Below are positions 30,161 to 40,628 of a stretch of 64,000 bases of DNA, in pieces. The notes below the pieces were generated by a model that saw only the letters and a program-made list of their open reading frames with translations, was not told the origin of the DNA and ran no database searches. Position 1 is the first letter of the stretch. The number at the start of each line of letters is the position of its first letter. This DNA is from Eunapius fragilis (taxonomy: Eukaryota; Porifera; Demospongiae; Spongillida; Spongillidae). The DNA lies in contig OY811975.1 in assembly GCA_963681505.1 (NCBI GenBank), forward strand, positions 2,016,542 to 2,080,541, written 5' to 3'. Made by a program: the position numbers and the translations under genes.

Positions 30161-32596
30161 AAATGCATGAATAGTAGAATGGGAGTGAAACTATAGTATT
30201 TTTTCCTCTATACTATGCATACTGGCATGCATGACACACAATGTCATACCTAAATTAACGCATGGATAAACGCCATGTAGAGGGTGACAACCATATAAAC
30301 GTCATCTGCGAACACTCAAGTGGTACTGTTTGTAAGCACGCGTAGTGCTGATTCTGTTAAAGAGAAATTCCGTCTGCGTGCATGCCGCCGCCACACAAGA
30401 TACCCTGCTAGTGGTGCATGTACTGTCTGAGACAATAAAACATAGGACTGTTACATTTCCCCTTGTTGTTTCCTTCCTTGTCACACCACTGTTGCCTTTC
30501 GATTCTATATGCCACCAACTTACTCATAGAAAATGTTTATAAAGACTGAGCGCGTGTCACTTCTCATGTGGTACTCCGCATGTATACGCTATTTAAGCCC
30601 ACGCTAGGGACATTTAGCAAACATAAGCGCTTCAAGATTAGTAATAATATTATATTCCAACTTATACACGTAGTTTCGTCATGAAACTTAACTATCAGGA
30701 ACTACGTCATTAGTTCCTGTAGTGGCCGGCCATACACTGATCACAATTAAAAGTTAATTGTTCTACCTAACTTAATAGCAAAATTGGCACTCCATTCTAT
30801 ATAGCCAATGCTAGAGCCATCACAATGAGGTCATTGCAGCCTGCCGCAAGTTGAGAAAGTTCAATTCATTTCTGTATGGACTGAACTAAACGAATATGTA
30901 ATTATGCATAAAGTATTTACGCCATAACAAAGTTGCAGGTCGTTTAACCGATTTTCAGGTTCCAGATCTACATGTATTCGCGATTACCGTGATATACAGT
31001 ATATATCCGATTTCAGAATTTCCTTAAGTCGAAATTACTGATCTCTTCAGTTGTTACAATATAGTCGTATATTCACTTTTTGACCGCCTAGATAACATGC
31101 AGTGATCATGGTATTCAAATAATTCCCTTATAGGAATTTACAATAACGATCCTACAGTTATTAGCCCTATGTTTATTCGTGGTATGAAATGTCTCGTACC
31201 ACACCAAATTACTGACGTAAGCATCATCTTAAAGAGTCGTGGCTAATTGGTTCATGTATTTTTGTTTAGCATGGTTCTGTAAATAGTCGATGTGTTTGCC
31301 AAGTTCAAATAACTCCGGAGACTGGAAGCGAAAGCAAATTGATTACGGCATGCGCATTAATAATTTACAATTTTCGGTGCGGGCCCATCTTTGAGAATTG
31401 GTGGATGGCCGTCCTGGTCGTGAGGCTGACTTCATAATATATAGAAGTTGCATCCACTTTACTAAATTGTGAAAGTTTCGTATATAGCTTTAGAAGCAAT
31501 TAACACTGATCACATTTTGTTAATTATGAAGGTACCCATGTCACTTCCATTCGATTCCATTGTCAACGCATGTCCGTTAGTGTATTTTTATTTGTGTTGG
31601 TATAACATGGGAATACCAACCTATTCAGTAGCTCCGATACATATGTTCTCGATGAGTGTGTCCCACCGCGACAATGCACTTACATACATGGACATATAAC
31701 CACATCCCATTCATGCAGTGTCTACTCTCATGCATGCGTGCAATGCTTGCCTGCATACAAATGTTCCATGCAAGGTGTTTGCTTGCAAATTCCAGCTAGC
31801 CCATCCAGTTAGAAGCTGTCTTGAAGTCAAGAAATTTCACACGCGCGGGCTCTATAGAAAACATACCGTTACTTCATTCCGCTACTATGACGCACGTAGT
31901 ATAGTCCATCAGCCAAAGAAAAAACAATTTATGCATGCGAGTGTATGCAGACATACAGAAGCTATGCACATTGTATGCTACTTTTTGGCCTCAATGTGAC
32001 GGGCGGCTAACAATCCATGCACGTACACAGGCTACTTCTAAGTCCCTTGGATACTGGTCGACGTAGTGTGATTTAATGAGCAAAGCATGCGGGGGAATTA
32101 TCTGGACTAAGTCGTTATAGGCTTTTATGAAGGACCTGCGGCTGTTCTGTTATGAACATGCAGCTAGCAACTGCTTTGGTATATGACGTATAGGGTGTCT
32201 CACTCATCTGTTTCCATGCAGGGCTGCGCCAGCACTTGAAACATATTATTTAGCCTGGTGTACCAGCCATGCAGTCTCCATCTGGTCTTCATCAAATTGG
32301 GCCTTTATAGCAGCTTGTGCTAACCTATCAATAGGTCTTGCACTGACATTGCGGATTGATTTTGTGACGTAGCCTTTCGTCACTAGTATTGTACATTCCG
32401 AGGATGACATTCCAGGACTATTTCTCCGGTTACGTCCCCACGCGTATGTTGCAATTAATCACTGTCTATACGGCTGAATGCTTTGACACACAGAGATTCT
32501 GTTTTGCTTCATTATAAGCTGTAGATGTATGGATGTTACATACGTTGCTCTATATAAACTCGAGTCCGGTGTGTGCCTATACAGCAATATTGTGCG
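30161..32596. other. Non-coding part of unit 1, upstream of ectodomain gene 1
   Basis: Conserved almost base for base with 49576-52082. It includes the right half of an FB hairpin (30436-30540) and a PIF-free AT-rich stretch. Open frames near 31718-31999 are conserved between units only as expected for recent duplication, and I recognise no domain, so no gene is called. Confidence 0.5.
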
Positions 32597-32604
32597 TATA
32601 TAAG
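32597..32604 (+). promoter_or_regulatory. TATA box of ectodomain gene 1
   Basis: TATATAAG lies 42 bases before the ATG at 32646, an ordinary core-promoter spacing that predicts a start site near 32630. The 5-kb inversion breakpoint lies at 32633/32634, between this element and the ATG. Unit 2 keeps the same motif at 52083-52090 but no gene follows it there. Confidence 0.6.
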
Positions 32605-32645
32605 GCATCAGGCGGTTCATAGAGGACTTTGTGAAGTTGCAAGCA

Positions 32646-33147
32646 ATGGAAGCATACTACACGACAGCAAAATGGTTAATATTTATCGCATCGCTAATGA
32701 TTGCGACAGAAAAAGGTAGGGCTTGTGAATGCTGAATTATATAATCGGTTCACTGCATGATCTCATTCGCTATTCATTAACAATTTTCTTCCATTGATTT
32801 TTGTCCTTTCGGATTGCTTTCATTGCTTAGTTGGAGCATTGACCTGTTTTTGCGACCAATTCGATAGTACAGAATGCGTTAAAGCGAACGAAACGTGGGG
32901 AGAGTGCAACACAACCGTAGGCCTATGTGTGGCGTCATGGGAGAGAATATACAAGACCAACATCATTTACAAACGTTTTATCTGCTCGGAGGATACCTTG
33001 CTGCGGTACACGTGCCTACCAGGCGGTGTGCATACTTCGGGAGGCGTTCTCTATCCCATGCTTACCGCCTGCTGCGAGAGGGATTTCTGCAACACACCGG
33101 AGTACCTAAAGTCGCTGGTGAACTCGACAATTGGAGGAACGGTTTAA
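32646..33147 (+). CDS. Secreted activin/BMP-receptor-like ectodomain protein, gene 1 (unit 1)
   Basis: Two exons, 32646-32715 (70 bases, phase 1) and 32831-33147, give 128 residues. Exon 1 encodes a signal peptide (MEAYYTTAKWLIFIASLMIA). Exon 2 encodes one ten-cysteine domain in the order CxC, C, C, C, C, C, CC-x4-CN (TCFC near the start, ACCERDFCN at the end), with N-glycosylation sites NET, NTT and NST. The spacing matches the three-finger ectodomain of type I TGF-beta/activin/BMP receptors (activin_recp family) better than Ly6 or uPAR. There is no transmembrane segment, GPI signal or kinase; the stop follows 19 residues after the last cysteine. I infer a secreted ligand-binding or decoy-type protein. 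It could also be an exon pair of a larger receptor gene, but no further exons are visible. A TATA box lies at 32597. The unit-2 copy is at 56621-57120. Confidence 0.75.
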
Positions 33148-34084
33148 CCAAAACCCGCGTCGATAAAATTGCTAACAGCCGGCAAAGATTAATTGTGTGC
33201 ATGCATGTGGATATGAATTATTATATGTATAATAGAATTATTAATATTTGTATTCTGATAAGCCCATTTAGTTTTAGTAACCCATGAAGCAGCAGATATC
33301 AGTCTTGTTCAGATATAGATTGAAAACAAATTTTTTATGTCACGATATCTTTCTATTGGAAAATGCTTTTAATCACTTGTTGAAAATGCATACCACGTAA
33401 TATTTCTTAGCAACAACGCGCCACATCATCGTATAGTAGCAATGTCGAAAAATGGCTACATGTACTTGCAGGCAAGTTACATGTTACATATGCATCGTAT
33501 TGGCGGTCTGGGAACGGATTCAGGATCCGAACACGATATCTCGGATTTTAAGTTCCTAGTTGCATAGTTTATACAGCGAACAGTAACGGGGAGCACGTGC
33601 TGAAGCCTCTCGATATACTGCAGTTTTCTCAGACATTTGGCCTGCACTGATATTCGTGTTCCCGAGTCTACTCACTCTACTAACACGGACAAGACAAAGC
33701 AACCAGGTTTAGTGATCATTAAAAAGAAAACCCCTGCACGTATTCTGTAGCTTGGCAACCCCCCCCCCCCCCCCCACGTCAGTTATTGCGTTTACGTAAT
33801 TAATATTATAATGATTTCGAACTAAAAACAGACCTACACGAAAGATTACTCTGAATTACAGGATACATGGCCCTAACCTGCGCTATAACATGAAAACTTG
33901 GGGTCGACAAAACTGTGTATATGAAGCCCGCAACATTTTTTTTAGCTACCCCCTCCCTCATCCTCCCCATGTTTTCTTTCGAAGTTCCGGACTCGTCGCA
34001 CTCGTTTGACAGCTCACTATTGGCTTACCCTACGTGCTTTAGCGTCACGATGCATACTGTCGGCGTGTGGATTTTAGGCGGCCA
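33148..34084. other. Non-coding, 3' of ectodomain gene 1
   Basis: Includes an FB-type end fragment (TTTTAATCACTTGTTG near 33368) and a 17-base C run near 33761. No gene seen. Confidence 0.45.
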
Positions 34085-34099
34085 CACACACACACACAT

Positions 34100-34162
<63 letters not shown>

Positions 34163-34277
34163 TTAAATAAATAAAAAATGAATTGAAAAAGTGCAGATTA
34201 AAAATTAACCCAATGGCGCTTGTTAGCCGAATAATATAAGATCGCAAAAGGACCTATTAGTACGCAGCATTCAGCAC

Positions 34278-34341
<64 letters not shown>
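34085..34341. repeat. Paired (CA)n and (GT)n microsatellites
   Basis: A CA tract (34085-34160) is followed about 120 bases later by a GT tract (34279-34341), forming a natural inverted repeat. The inverted unit-2 counterpart is at 55460-55510 and 55633-55700 with different repeat numbers. Confidence 0.85.
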
Positions 34342-34342
<1 letters not shown>

Positions 34343-34948
34343 TATGAATGAGAGATGACAATGGATGATACCAAACATATACCGTAATATACGAGAATGC
34401 TTGGATGCTGGCCGCTTATATGCAGGCATCCATTTGTCGTCACAGTTTACCGTTATGGCTCCCCTTTAACTTTATGGAAGAGGCTGACTCCCCCTCCTTC
34501 CTCTTTCCCTCTCCCCCCCCCCCCCCCCCCCAACACACACACACCCTGGTTTCGGCCATGTGACTTAAACCAGTCTAAACTTAAGACCATTACTTCCTCA
34601 ACTTACATGATGCATACAAAGACCTCTTTCAGACACCACACCACACTCGAGCAGGACTCTTGTGTGCACTTTGGCATTCATGTAGACGGAACTAATCTTC
34701 AACTAAGAGGCTTCAATGAGCCACCCTTGCCGGCGAATTTAATTTGCTGACGTATCTAATTGTTATGGCTGCATGCCTACTTATTTATATGGGTGCGTGT
34801 GCATAATACATATTCGTGCATGCAATGCATGCTTCGTGTTATCCGAGCTATAATGATTAGTAAAGTATTTTTTTAAATGGCCAACTAGCAGTCGAGCTCC
34901 GATAATAACAAGGTGCACGCACGCGTACATAAGCATCAGTATATGCAT

Positions 34949-35531
34949 GGGATCGTGGCAGCGAAAAGGGACCTAGCGCATATTTTTTCAAGTTTTCAAA
35001 TTATTTCATATTCTAATATGAAAAAGGATTACTTTTTACATGTACATGTACACAGTGTTAGATACGAGTTAAATAATTGATATAGATCAATTAGTTGCTT
35101 TCTATGAACCTAGATTCACTGTGCACTAGGTCTACAGGGAGAGGGACACTGCAGGGTACACGCTCCTTTGAAGAACGAGCTCCTCTGATGCAAAGGATGG
35201 ATGAGGGAGGAGAGAAAAGGACAGACGGCATCGCAACCATCCAATGGTTTGGCTATATGATGAATTCCATTTGGAAGCTAGCCGGTCTGCCAGGCGTTTA
35301 TAGAAAGTGGTTGCAATTGGACCCATTCCACCAGTAGTGGAGAGTACAATCATATTCTAAGCCCTCTACAACTTCTTTCTTACTCACTGGAAAGTAGTCT
35401 ATCCATCATTGAGTTACAGTGGCCTGAATTTTTAATTACGCGTTCATTTTAATTGCATGCGTCAATTTTGATGCTCCTTCTTGGAAATTTTTATAACATG
35501 CACTAGGTACCTTTTCGCAGCCACGACCCCC
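34949..35531. mobile_element. GTCGTGGC-ended element carrying a retroelement fragment (unit 1)
   Basis: Ends GGGATCGTGGCAGCGAAAAG and TTTTCGCAGCCACGACCCC match the 240-bp family copies, but the interior is extended by about 330 bases holding an RT-derived open frame on the - strand (35132-35353). The short copies at 14.8 and 22.9 kb lack this part. Confidence 0.7.
35132..35353 (-). pseudogene. Retroelement coding fragment inside a TIR element (unit 1)
   Basis: The - strand reads STTGGMGPIATTFYKRLADR and then YSQTIGWLRCRLSFSLL. From memory this is a conserved motif at the end of RT-containing polyproteins in marine invertebrates. The stretch is cut off at both sides. An opposite-strand frame at 35095-35337 is regarded as its shadow. 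Confidence 0.55.
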
Positions 35532-35829
35532 AATAATATGTAGCTGCTTGTAATTATTTAGCGTTACTCGGCCAGAGGCACTGAGGGCATTCTCACTTCT
35601 CGGTTATAACCATTTGTGGCAACACCCCAAAGTCAAATGTAGTAACATGCAGAGCTGTATATGGCCGCCTTAGGTTGTTATTGGTTAGAGCTAAGGCTCG
35701 ATCAATCCTGGTCCGCTCCTATCCCCCAAACACTCCAACAAGAAAACGAACTGTGCAGCATTAGTGGGAAATCGTTGGTCTGGTTACCATATTTGTAATC
35801 GCTGCAATAAATCAAATCAAGGTACTTAA

Positions 35830-36561
35830 CCTTTATTCTCCCGCTAATCGTCCTTATTTAAGACCGCCTTTTGTCCTTAAATAAGGACGACTGTTTACAC
35901 TATGTTTTTAAAATGACTGATCTGTATTTTAGCAAAGTAAAGACGTTTTTTCATGCTGCATTTATCCTTCATTACATTTAAACACAATTTTTATGTACCT
36001 ACCTATTACGTAGCTGAGTAGTACAGTTGAAAGTGTAATAGGTTTGATGGCAGACTCATAAGTTTGACATCGAAAATCAAGCGGTTTAGATTCAGTTATC
36101 TATAAGTTAAAATCTAGTTGTCTCCTATTTGGGATGTATTAATTTTTAGAAAATATATAAATATTTGCAATAAACTTTAATAATATTGCAATTTATTTGC
36201 TTTAATTCTTGCTCTCCTCAATTAGACATCCGTGTTTAGCAACATTTTACAGAACAGTTTAACTTGATGAAACATACCTCTTCTTATGCCCACTTCCACA
36301 TACCTGAATACTGTTCCTTTCTTTCCCATTGTCGTTTTGAGCCTACCTACTACACGTGAACCCGCTATTATTGACTGCTTCGCCATTTAAAAGTCACCCT
36401 TGTTTGGCCAGATTTTACTAATAAATACCTATTAATAATTCTGCATGCAGTTTAAATGTACTATAATTTAAACCACCAATCTTACCTGATTTTTATGAAA
36501 CTTGAATTTCGTCCTTATTTAAGGACAATGGACTTAAATAAGGACGATTGGAGAATAAAGA
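35830..36561. mobile_element. piggyBac-like MITE (unit 1)
   Basis: 732 bases flanked by TTAA (35826-35829 and 36562-36565). The inverted ends CCTTTATTCTCC and GGAGAATAAAGA are followed by repeated GTCCTTATTTAAG/CTTAAATAAGGAC motifs. No transposase. A paralogous empty site at 37995-38025 (GTACTTAATTAAGTT) shows a single TTAA without the element, confirming the duplication. The unit-2 copy is at 53197-53951. Confidence 0.85.
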
Positions 36562-36782
36562 TTAATTAAGTTTAAAAATAGGTGTAGACAAATTTTGTGC
36601 AGTAAATAGTGAATATAGAACCTTTGTACAATATTTAAGTCTCTGCCAACTCTAATTTTGTTTAAGCAACCCCAGTATATACTATACAATCCAATCAAGG
36701 AACTTAAGTCAAAAATAGGTGTAGACAAATAAAATGAATTTTATACAGTAAACAGATATATGCAATTATACTGTGGGGGAGG

Positions 36783-37660
36783 TATAGACGTTAGGCTTCC
36801 TAACAAAGCCATGCATGTGTGGCATTGCTGCATGCCCTGTCACCGAAGACGTTAACAAAGTTTATATATTTATTTAGGATGGGATGTATATTGCGCGGGT
36901 GGCGGTGATGGGGGGTGGGGGGGAGTCGTCGTCGTCGTCGTCGTCGTCGTTCTGTTTACGGGTGTAACCGTGTGTTTGATCGGATTTCTGATCACAAGAG
37001 GCCAAAAAACGCTAGCCCCAGCGTTCCCTACAGGCATACAGTTCGATTTAATAAGTACTTTGCGGTGTATCGCATACAAGATGGCGATTGTAGAGGTCTT
37101 ATCAATTATCATGCATGCAGCAGTCTGGAACTGCAAAGCTTACATGACCCCACCTTTGATTATTACTTTTTTGTTTGCATGTATATGGCTTTCGCTTTCA
37201 TTCAGTCTGCAAGATCGATGAAAACCAAACCTTAATTCAGCGCGGTGTCTTTTTCAGCATGATGTTTAATATATTATCAGAATGATTGTCGACCACCGTG
37301 ACTATATATCGCGCAGAGGCCATGCAGGTCTTCTGAACAGAAACAGGGCGCTGTCTTCGTCGAGGCGCCTTTATGGGAGATGAGTCAATTGGCTGTCACA
37401 TTTTGAATTGAATTATCCCGAAGCGTGATGGCAGACCTGTTCATCTGATGTTTAAAAACAGTGCGATAGTAATTTTCATGACTGGATTATAAGCAATCCG
37501 GAAAAAAAGGGGAGAAAAATCAGAACTTAATTTGAGTCTAGCCGGCCTATAGAATATTGCATTTAATAAAATATTATATATTTCATGGATCTACAAAGTA
37601 CGAAACTTTATACATGTGGGTAGATATCGCAAAGGATAATAGTTCCAGAATCACGTGATA
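36783..37660 (+). repeat. R repeat, full-length + copy (unit 1)
   Basis: A multicopy repeat of about 0.9 kb, starting near GACGTTAGGCTTCCTAACAA and running through TCTGTTTACGGGTGTAACCG, GGATTTCTGATCACAAGAGG and CACCACCGTGAC to GGGTAGATATCGCAAAGGAT. Full copies in the opposite orientation are at 41590-42470, 52110-52980 and 60250-61120; several 0.4-0.5-kb partial copies lie at 43-44, 47.5 and 61.6-63.8 kb. Open frames exist on both strands but none is preserved across copies. Contains a (GTC)n run near 36926. Confidence 0.75.
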
Positions 37661-37750
37661 AATTAATTTTTCTTGCAAATGCAGTACACTATTGCACCTA
37701 ACAGTGTTGCCACCGACGATACGCGATAGTATATCGATCCCATGCTATCA

Positions 37751-37852
37751 ACACACACACGCGCACACACACGCGCACACACATGTACACACATATAATA
37801 CACACACACACAACACACACACACACACACACACACACACGTACACACAAGT
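37751..37852. repeat. (CA)n microsatellite (unit 1)
   Basis: CACACACGCGCACACA-type tract. The unit-2 counterpart at 57255-57366 is longer by about a dozen bases. Confidence 0.85.
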
Positions 37853-38008
37853 ATGGCCTTGGGTGATGAACAGTGTGCATTGATACGTGATGCATATGTA
37901 GCTGCTTGTCATTACTATAAATTATTAGAATCAGTCGAAAATCGTTGGTCAGGTTACCATATTGTAATCGCTGCAAGTAAATTATACCAATCAACTCAAA
38001 GTACTTAA
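37853..38008 (+). CDS. Possible 51-residue small ORF (unit 1)
   Basis: ATG to TAA reads MALGDEQCALIRDAYVAACH and ends ASKLYQSTQST. It is intact in both units (here and 57370-57525). A diverged, broken relative flanks the piggyBac-like MITE at about 35785-35830 (AATCGTTGGTCTGGTTACCA). Repeat-derived and unrecognised, so coding is doubtful. Confidence 0.2.
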   Translation: MALGDEQCALIRDAYVAACHYYKLLESVENRWSGYHIVIAASKLYQSTQST

Positions 38009-38171
38009 TTAAGTTCAAATACAGGTATAAACAAATGAATTGAATTTTATGCAGTAAACGGATACATGATTCTATGCAGTAAACAAGGAAGCACAATATA
38101 AGTCTCTGAAAACTCTAATTCTGTTACAAACTACCCCAATACTATGCATGCACGCATGTTCAATCAATCAA

Positions 38172-38485
38172 CTAACAATGAACGACGGGTAAAAACTGTT
38201 GAAGGTATTGAGGAGTGTTGCAGTAGTCTTTCTCGCAACAGGTGGTAATGATCGGGTACTGGGCACTCCCTGATTTCATAAATCCCCCGGGTAGGCAGCG
38301 CAACTTCAAAAAGGCATCAGTGGAGCAAGTGTGCTGAATGTTGACCTCGTTCGTTCCCAGCAGTACCTCATAGGACGCTAGGCACACCCCCTCCCCTCTT
38401 GTGACCGTACAGTTCCCCCATGATCCATTCACCGCATTGCAACCGGGAGTCGAAAGCTGGTTACAATGGCAGACGAGGTTCCCCG
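38172..38485 (-). CDS. Activin/BMP-receptor-like ectodomain protein, gene 2 (unit 1), main exon
   Basis: The exon starts after the acceptor CCATCAG (read on the - strand) and ends in a stop after LPVVHC. It encodes one ten-cysteine domain with the same order as gene 1: LVCHCNQL, GC, NC, VC, TC, RC, TCCEKDYCN. N-glycosylation sites NGS and NCT are present. The acceptor phase matches genes 1 and 3, where a 70-base signal-peptide exon ends in one G, so such an exon is expected upstream at higher coordinates; I could not locate it. Neighbours: same strand as gene 3, opposite to gene 1. The unit-2 copy (57689-58002) differs at two residues. Taken alone the exon could also be a fossil. Confidence 0.65.
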
Positions 38486-38954
38486 CTGATGGAATATGAC
38501 ATGGTGGGTGAATGCAATTCGAAATGGGCATGCAATGTTCCTGCATATATATATATATATATATATTTACAATATAATACGTAGATACGCGCCAGTTTAC
38601 ATATTGCTTGCTTCAAAGGTGGCGTTTCAAGTACATGCATGTGCAGCCAAGGTGTGAATTTTTAAAAGTATCGTGCTTAGTACATGAGTCTAGCTACCCT
38701 TTAACTCAGGCTTTAAGCAGCAAATAGTTGACAGAATGTGAAGTCGACGATAAATTCATGCATTCGATTAGTGGCATGCACGCACACACATATATATGTA
38801 TATTATATGCTTACGCCTTTCATTTGCGATAGTGGGGGTGATCTGAGGAGGTTCGGTGATTGGTTCTGTACCTGCATATGTACGACGGCAATGACCGAAA
38901 TGAAACAAACTCGTTACTTAAAGTATATATATATATAGAACAAAGTCAGCACAA

Positions 38955-39476
38955 GCCGCGATTGGATCCCGACTATGAAATCATTTAAAAAAAAACACGC
39001 GACCCGTTTTTATAACTAGACTCCTGACGATCGGATCGTTTAGCCCGTTGTTGTAATCGACCAGAAGGCGAAAGTGAGTTTTATGTCGCAATACTGCGCA
39101 GTTGTAGAGAACAAAAGGGTACTGCCCGTCTTCGTACCCAGTTCCGGAATTATCCTCCTTCTCCTTTCTTGACCACGCATAACTTGGGATAGGAACTCAT
39201 TTAAAGAATGGAAATTTCACTAATAGCTTCAGAATTGGCTGGAAGAGTGCCTACTGGGATCAAATAGTCGATGGTATATTTAGATAATTATAATTGTATC
39301 GTTACATTTGGGGCGTACTAAACGTTATTCGTATCATTACGGCCGAATCTTGACAAGTTTGGAATTGTAGATACCAAACCAGAACGCTACAGTCCTGATC
39401 AGCAGAAAATGATTTAAAATCAACTATACCGGCGATCAGTGTAAGGCATATATTTAGATATGAAAAAATCTATGAA
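38955..39476 (-). repeat. GTGYEDGQY-type interspersed repeat (unit 1)
   Basis: The - strand reads VPIPSYAWSRKEKEDNSGTG and YEDGQYPFVLYNCAVLRHKT over roughly 60 codons before degrading. The copies at 58455-58980 (unit 2) and 39775-40080 keep related frames. No domain recognised; it may be a piece of a transposon or host exon spread with the FB element that follows. Confidence 0.55.
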
Positions 39477-39757
39477 ACAAGTAACTAAAAACATTCTCTA
39501 AGAGAAAGTTGGTGAGATATAGAATCTGAAGACAATGGTGGTGTAAAAACAAGGAAACAAGGGTCTGTAATAGTAAGGGAAAATGCCATTGTCCTATAGT
39601 TAGCACACGAACATAGCATATGCTACAAACGGGCTAAATATAGGACTATGACATTTTCCCTTACTATTACAGACCCTTGTTTCCTTGCTTTTTTCACCAC
39701 CACTACATTCAAATCCTATATATCTCACCAACTTTCTCATAGAGAATTTAGTTACTT
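39477..39757. mobile_element. Fold-back hairpin element (FB family), copy 3
   Basis: ACAAGTAACTAAAAACATTC to GAATTTAGTTACTTGT, with arms of about 125 bases and a loop near 39605-39625. In unit 2 the right arm is inverted (see 58981-59296). Confidence 0.85.
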
Positions 39758-39774
39758 GTATCGGAAGTTTCGTT

Positions 39775-40080
39775 AGAAACTTCCATATAGGATTTGACCC
39801 CGACTATGAATGTCATTAAAAAAACGCGACCCGTCTGTAACAACACTCCCGACGATCGGATCGTGTAGCTTGTTTTAGCAATCGATCTAGAAGTCAAAAA
39901 TTAGTAGTTTCGTTTTTGTTTCATGTCGCCGAACCGCGTGGTTGTTGAGAACAAGAGTGTACTGCCCGTCCTCGTACCCAGTCTCGGAACAAGGGGCGGG
40001 TCGTCTTCTTCTTCTCCTTCTTGGCAACGCATAACTCAGGACAGGAACATTTCTAAGCGATGAAAATTTCACCAATAGCT
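39775..40080 (-). repeat. GTGYEDGQY-type repeat, second copy in unit 1
   Basis: The - strand reads NVPVLSYALPRRRRRRRP and then TGYEDGQYTLVLNNHAVRRH, so the frame is related to the 39.0-kb copy though the middle is diverged. Absent from unit 2, where this part is deleted. Confidence 0.5.
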
Positions 40081-40272
40081 TCAGAATCGGCTGGAGGACT
40101 CGCTTTTATATAATATAATACTTTGATAAACAATCGACTATCAGCCTCCTATGTCTTGTATAATTTAATTACGGTTTCTAAAGATAAACGGCATGTGTAT
40201 AAAGAAATGAAAAGGGAGAAGCAGCCATACAACAGTCATTGGGTTACTTGGGTATGAAAAAAAATTAAGAAA

Positions 40273-40558
40273 ACAAGTAAATAAAAACATTCTCTACGAG
40301 AAAGTTGGTGGGATATAGGATTTGATTATGACATTGGTGGTGTAAAAAGCAAGGAAACAAGGTCTTATCAGAAGGGAAAATGTCATAGTCCTATATTTAG
40401 CACACAAACAACACATGCCCTAGAAATGTGCTAAATATAGGACTATGACATTTTCCCTTCTGATAAGACCTTGTTTCCTTGCTTTTTACACCACCAATGT
40501 CATAATCAAATCCTATATCCCACCAACTTTCTCGTAGAGAATGTTTTTATTTACTTGT
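40273..40558. mobile_element. Fold-back hairpin element (FB family), near-perfect copy 4
   Basis: ACAAGTAAATAAAAACATTC to the exact complement at the right end. The two arms of about 131 bases look identical apart from the 24-base loop (ACAAACAACACATGCCCTAG region). This perfection indicates recent insertion or arm-to-arm conversion. Absent from unit 2. Confidence 0.9.
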
Positions 40559-40628
40559 ATTAATACCGCACGTATGCATTGGCGTGCAATACTTGTGAGA
40601 AGATTTGTTTGCTCAGTTTACTGTACAG

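Larger units (their letters stand above)
32634..37629 (+). repeat. Unit-1 block that is inverted in unit 2
   Basis: 4,996 bases whose reverse complement is found at 52118-57132. The left junction here is CTTTGTG|AAGTTGC and the right is GATATCG|CAAAGG. Unit 2 has CTTTGTG|CGATATC and GCAACTT|CAAAGG. CTTTG and CAAAG flank the block as a 5-base inverted microhomology. Confidence 0.9.

Noticed and set aside
31718-31999. 94-codon + strand frame conserved at 51177-51464
   Set aside because: Conservation is explained by the recent duplication; there is no domain, no splice signals and no promoter evidence.
32831-33147. Ly6/uPAR or three-finger toxin identity for the ten-cysteine proteins
   Set aside because: The CxC start and the spacing up to CC-x4-CN fit activin/BMP receptor ectodomains better; the three-finger fold is shared, so the alternative is kept only as a remote possibility.
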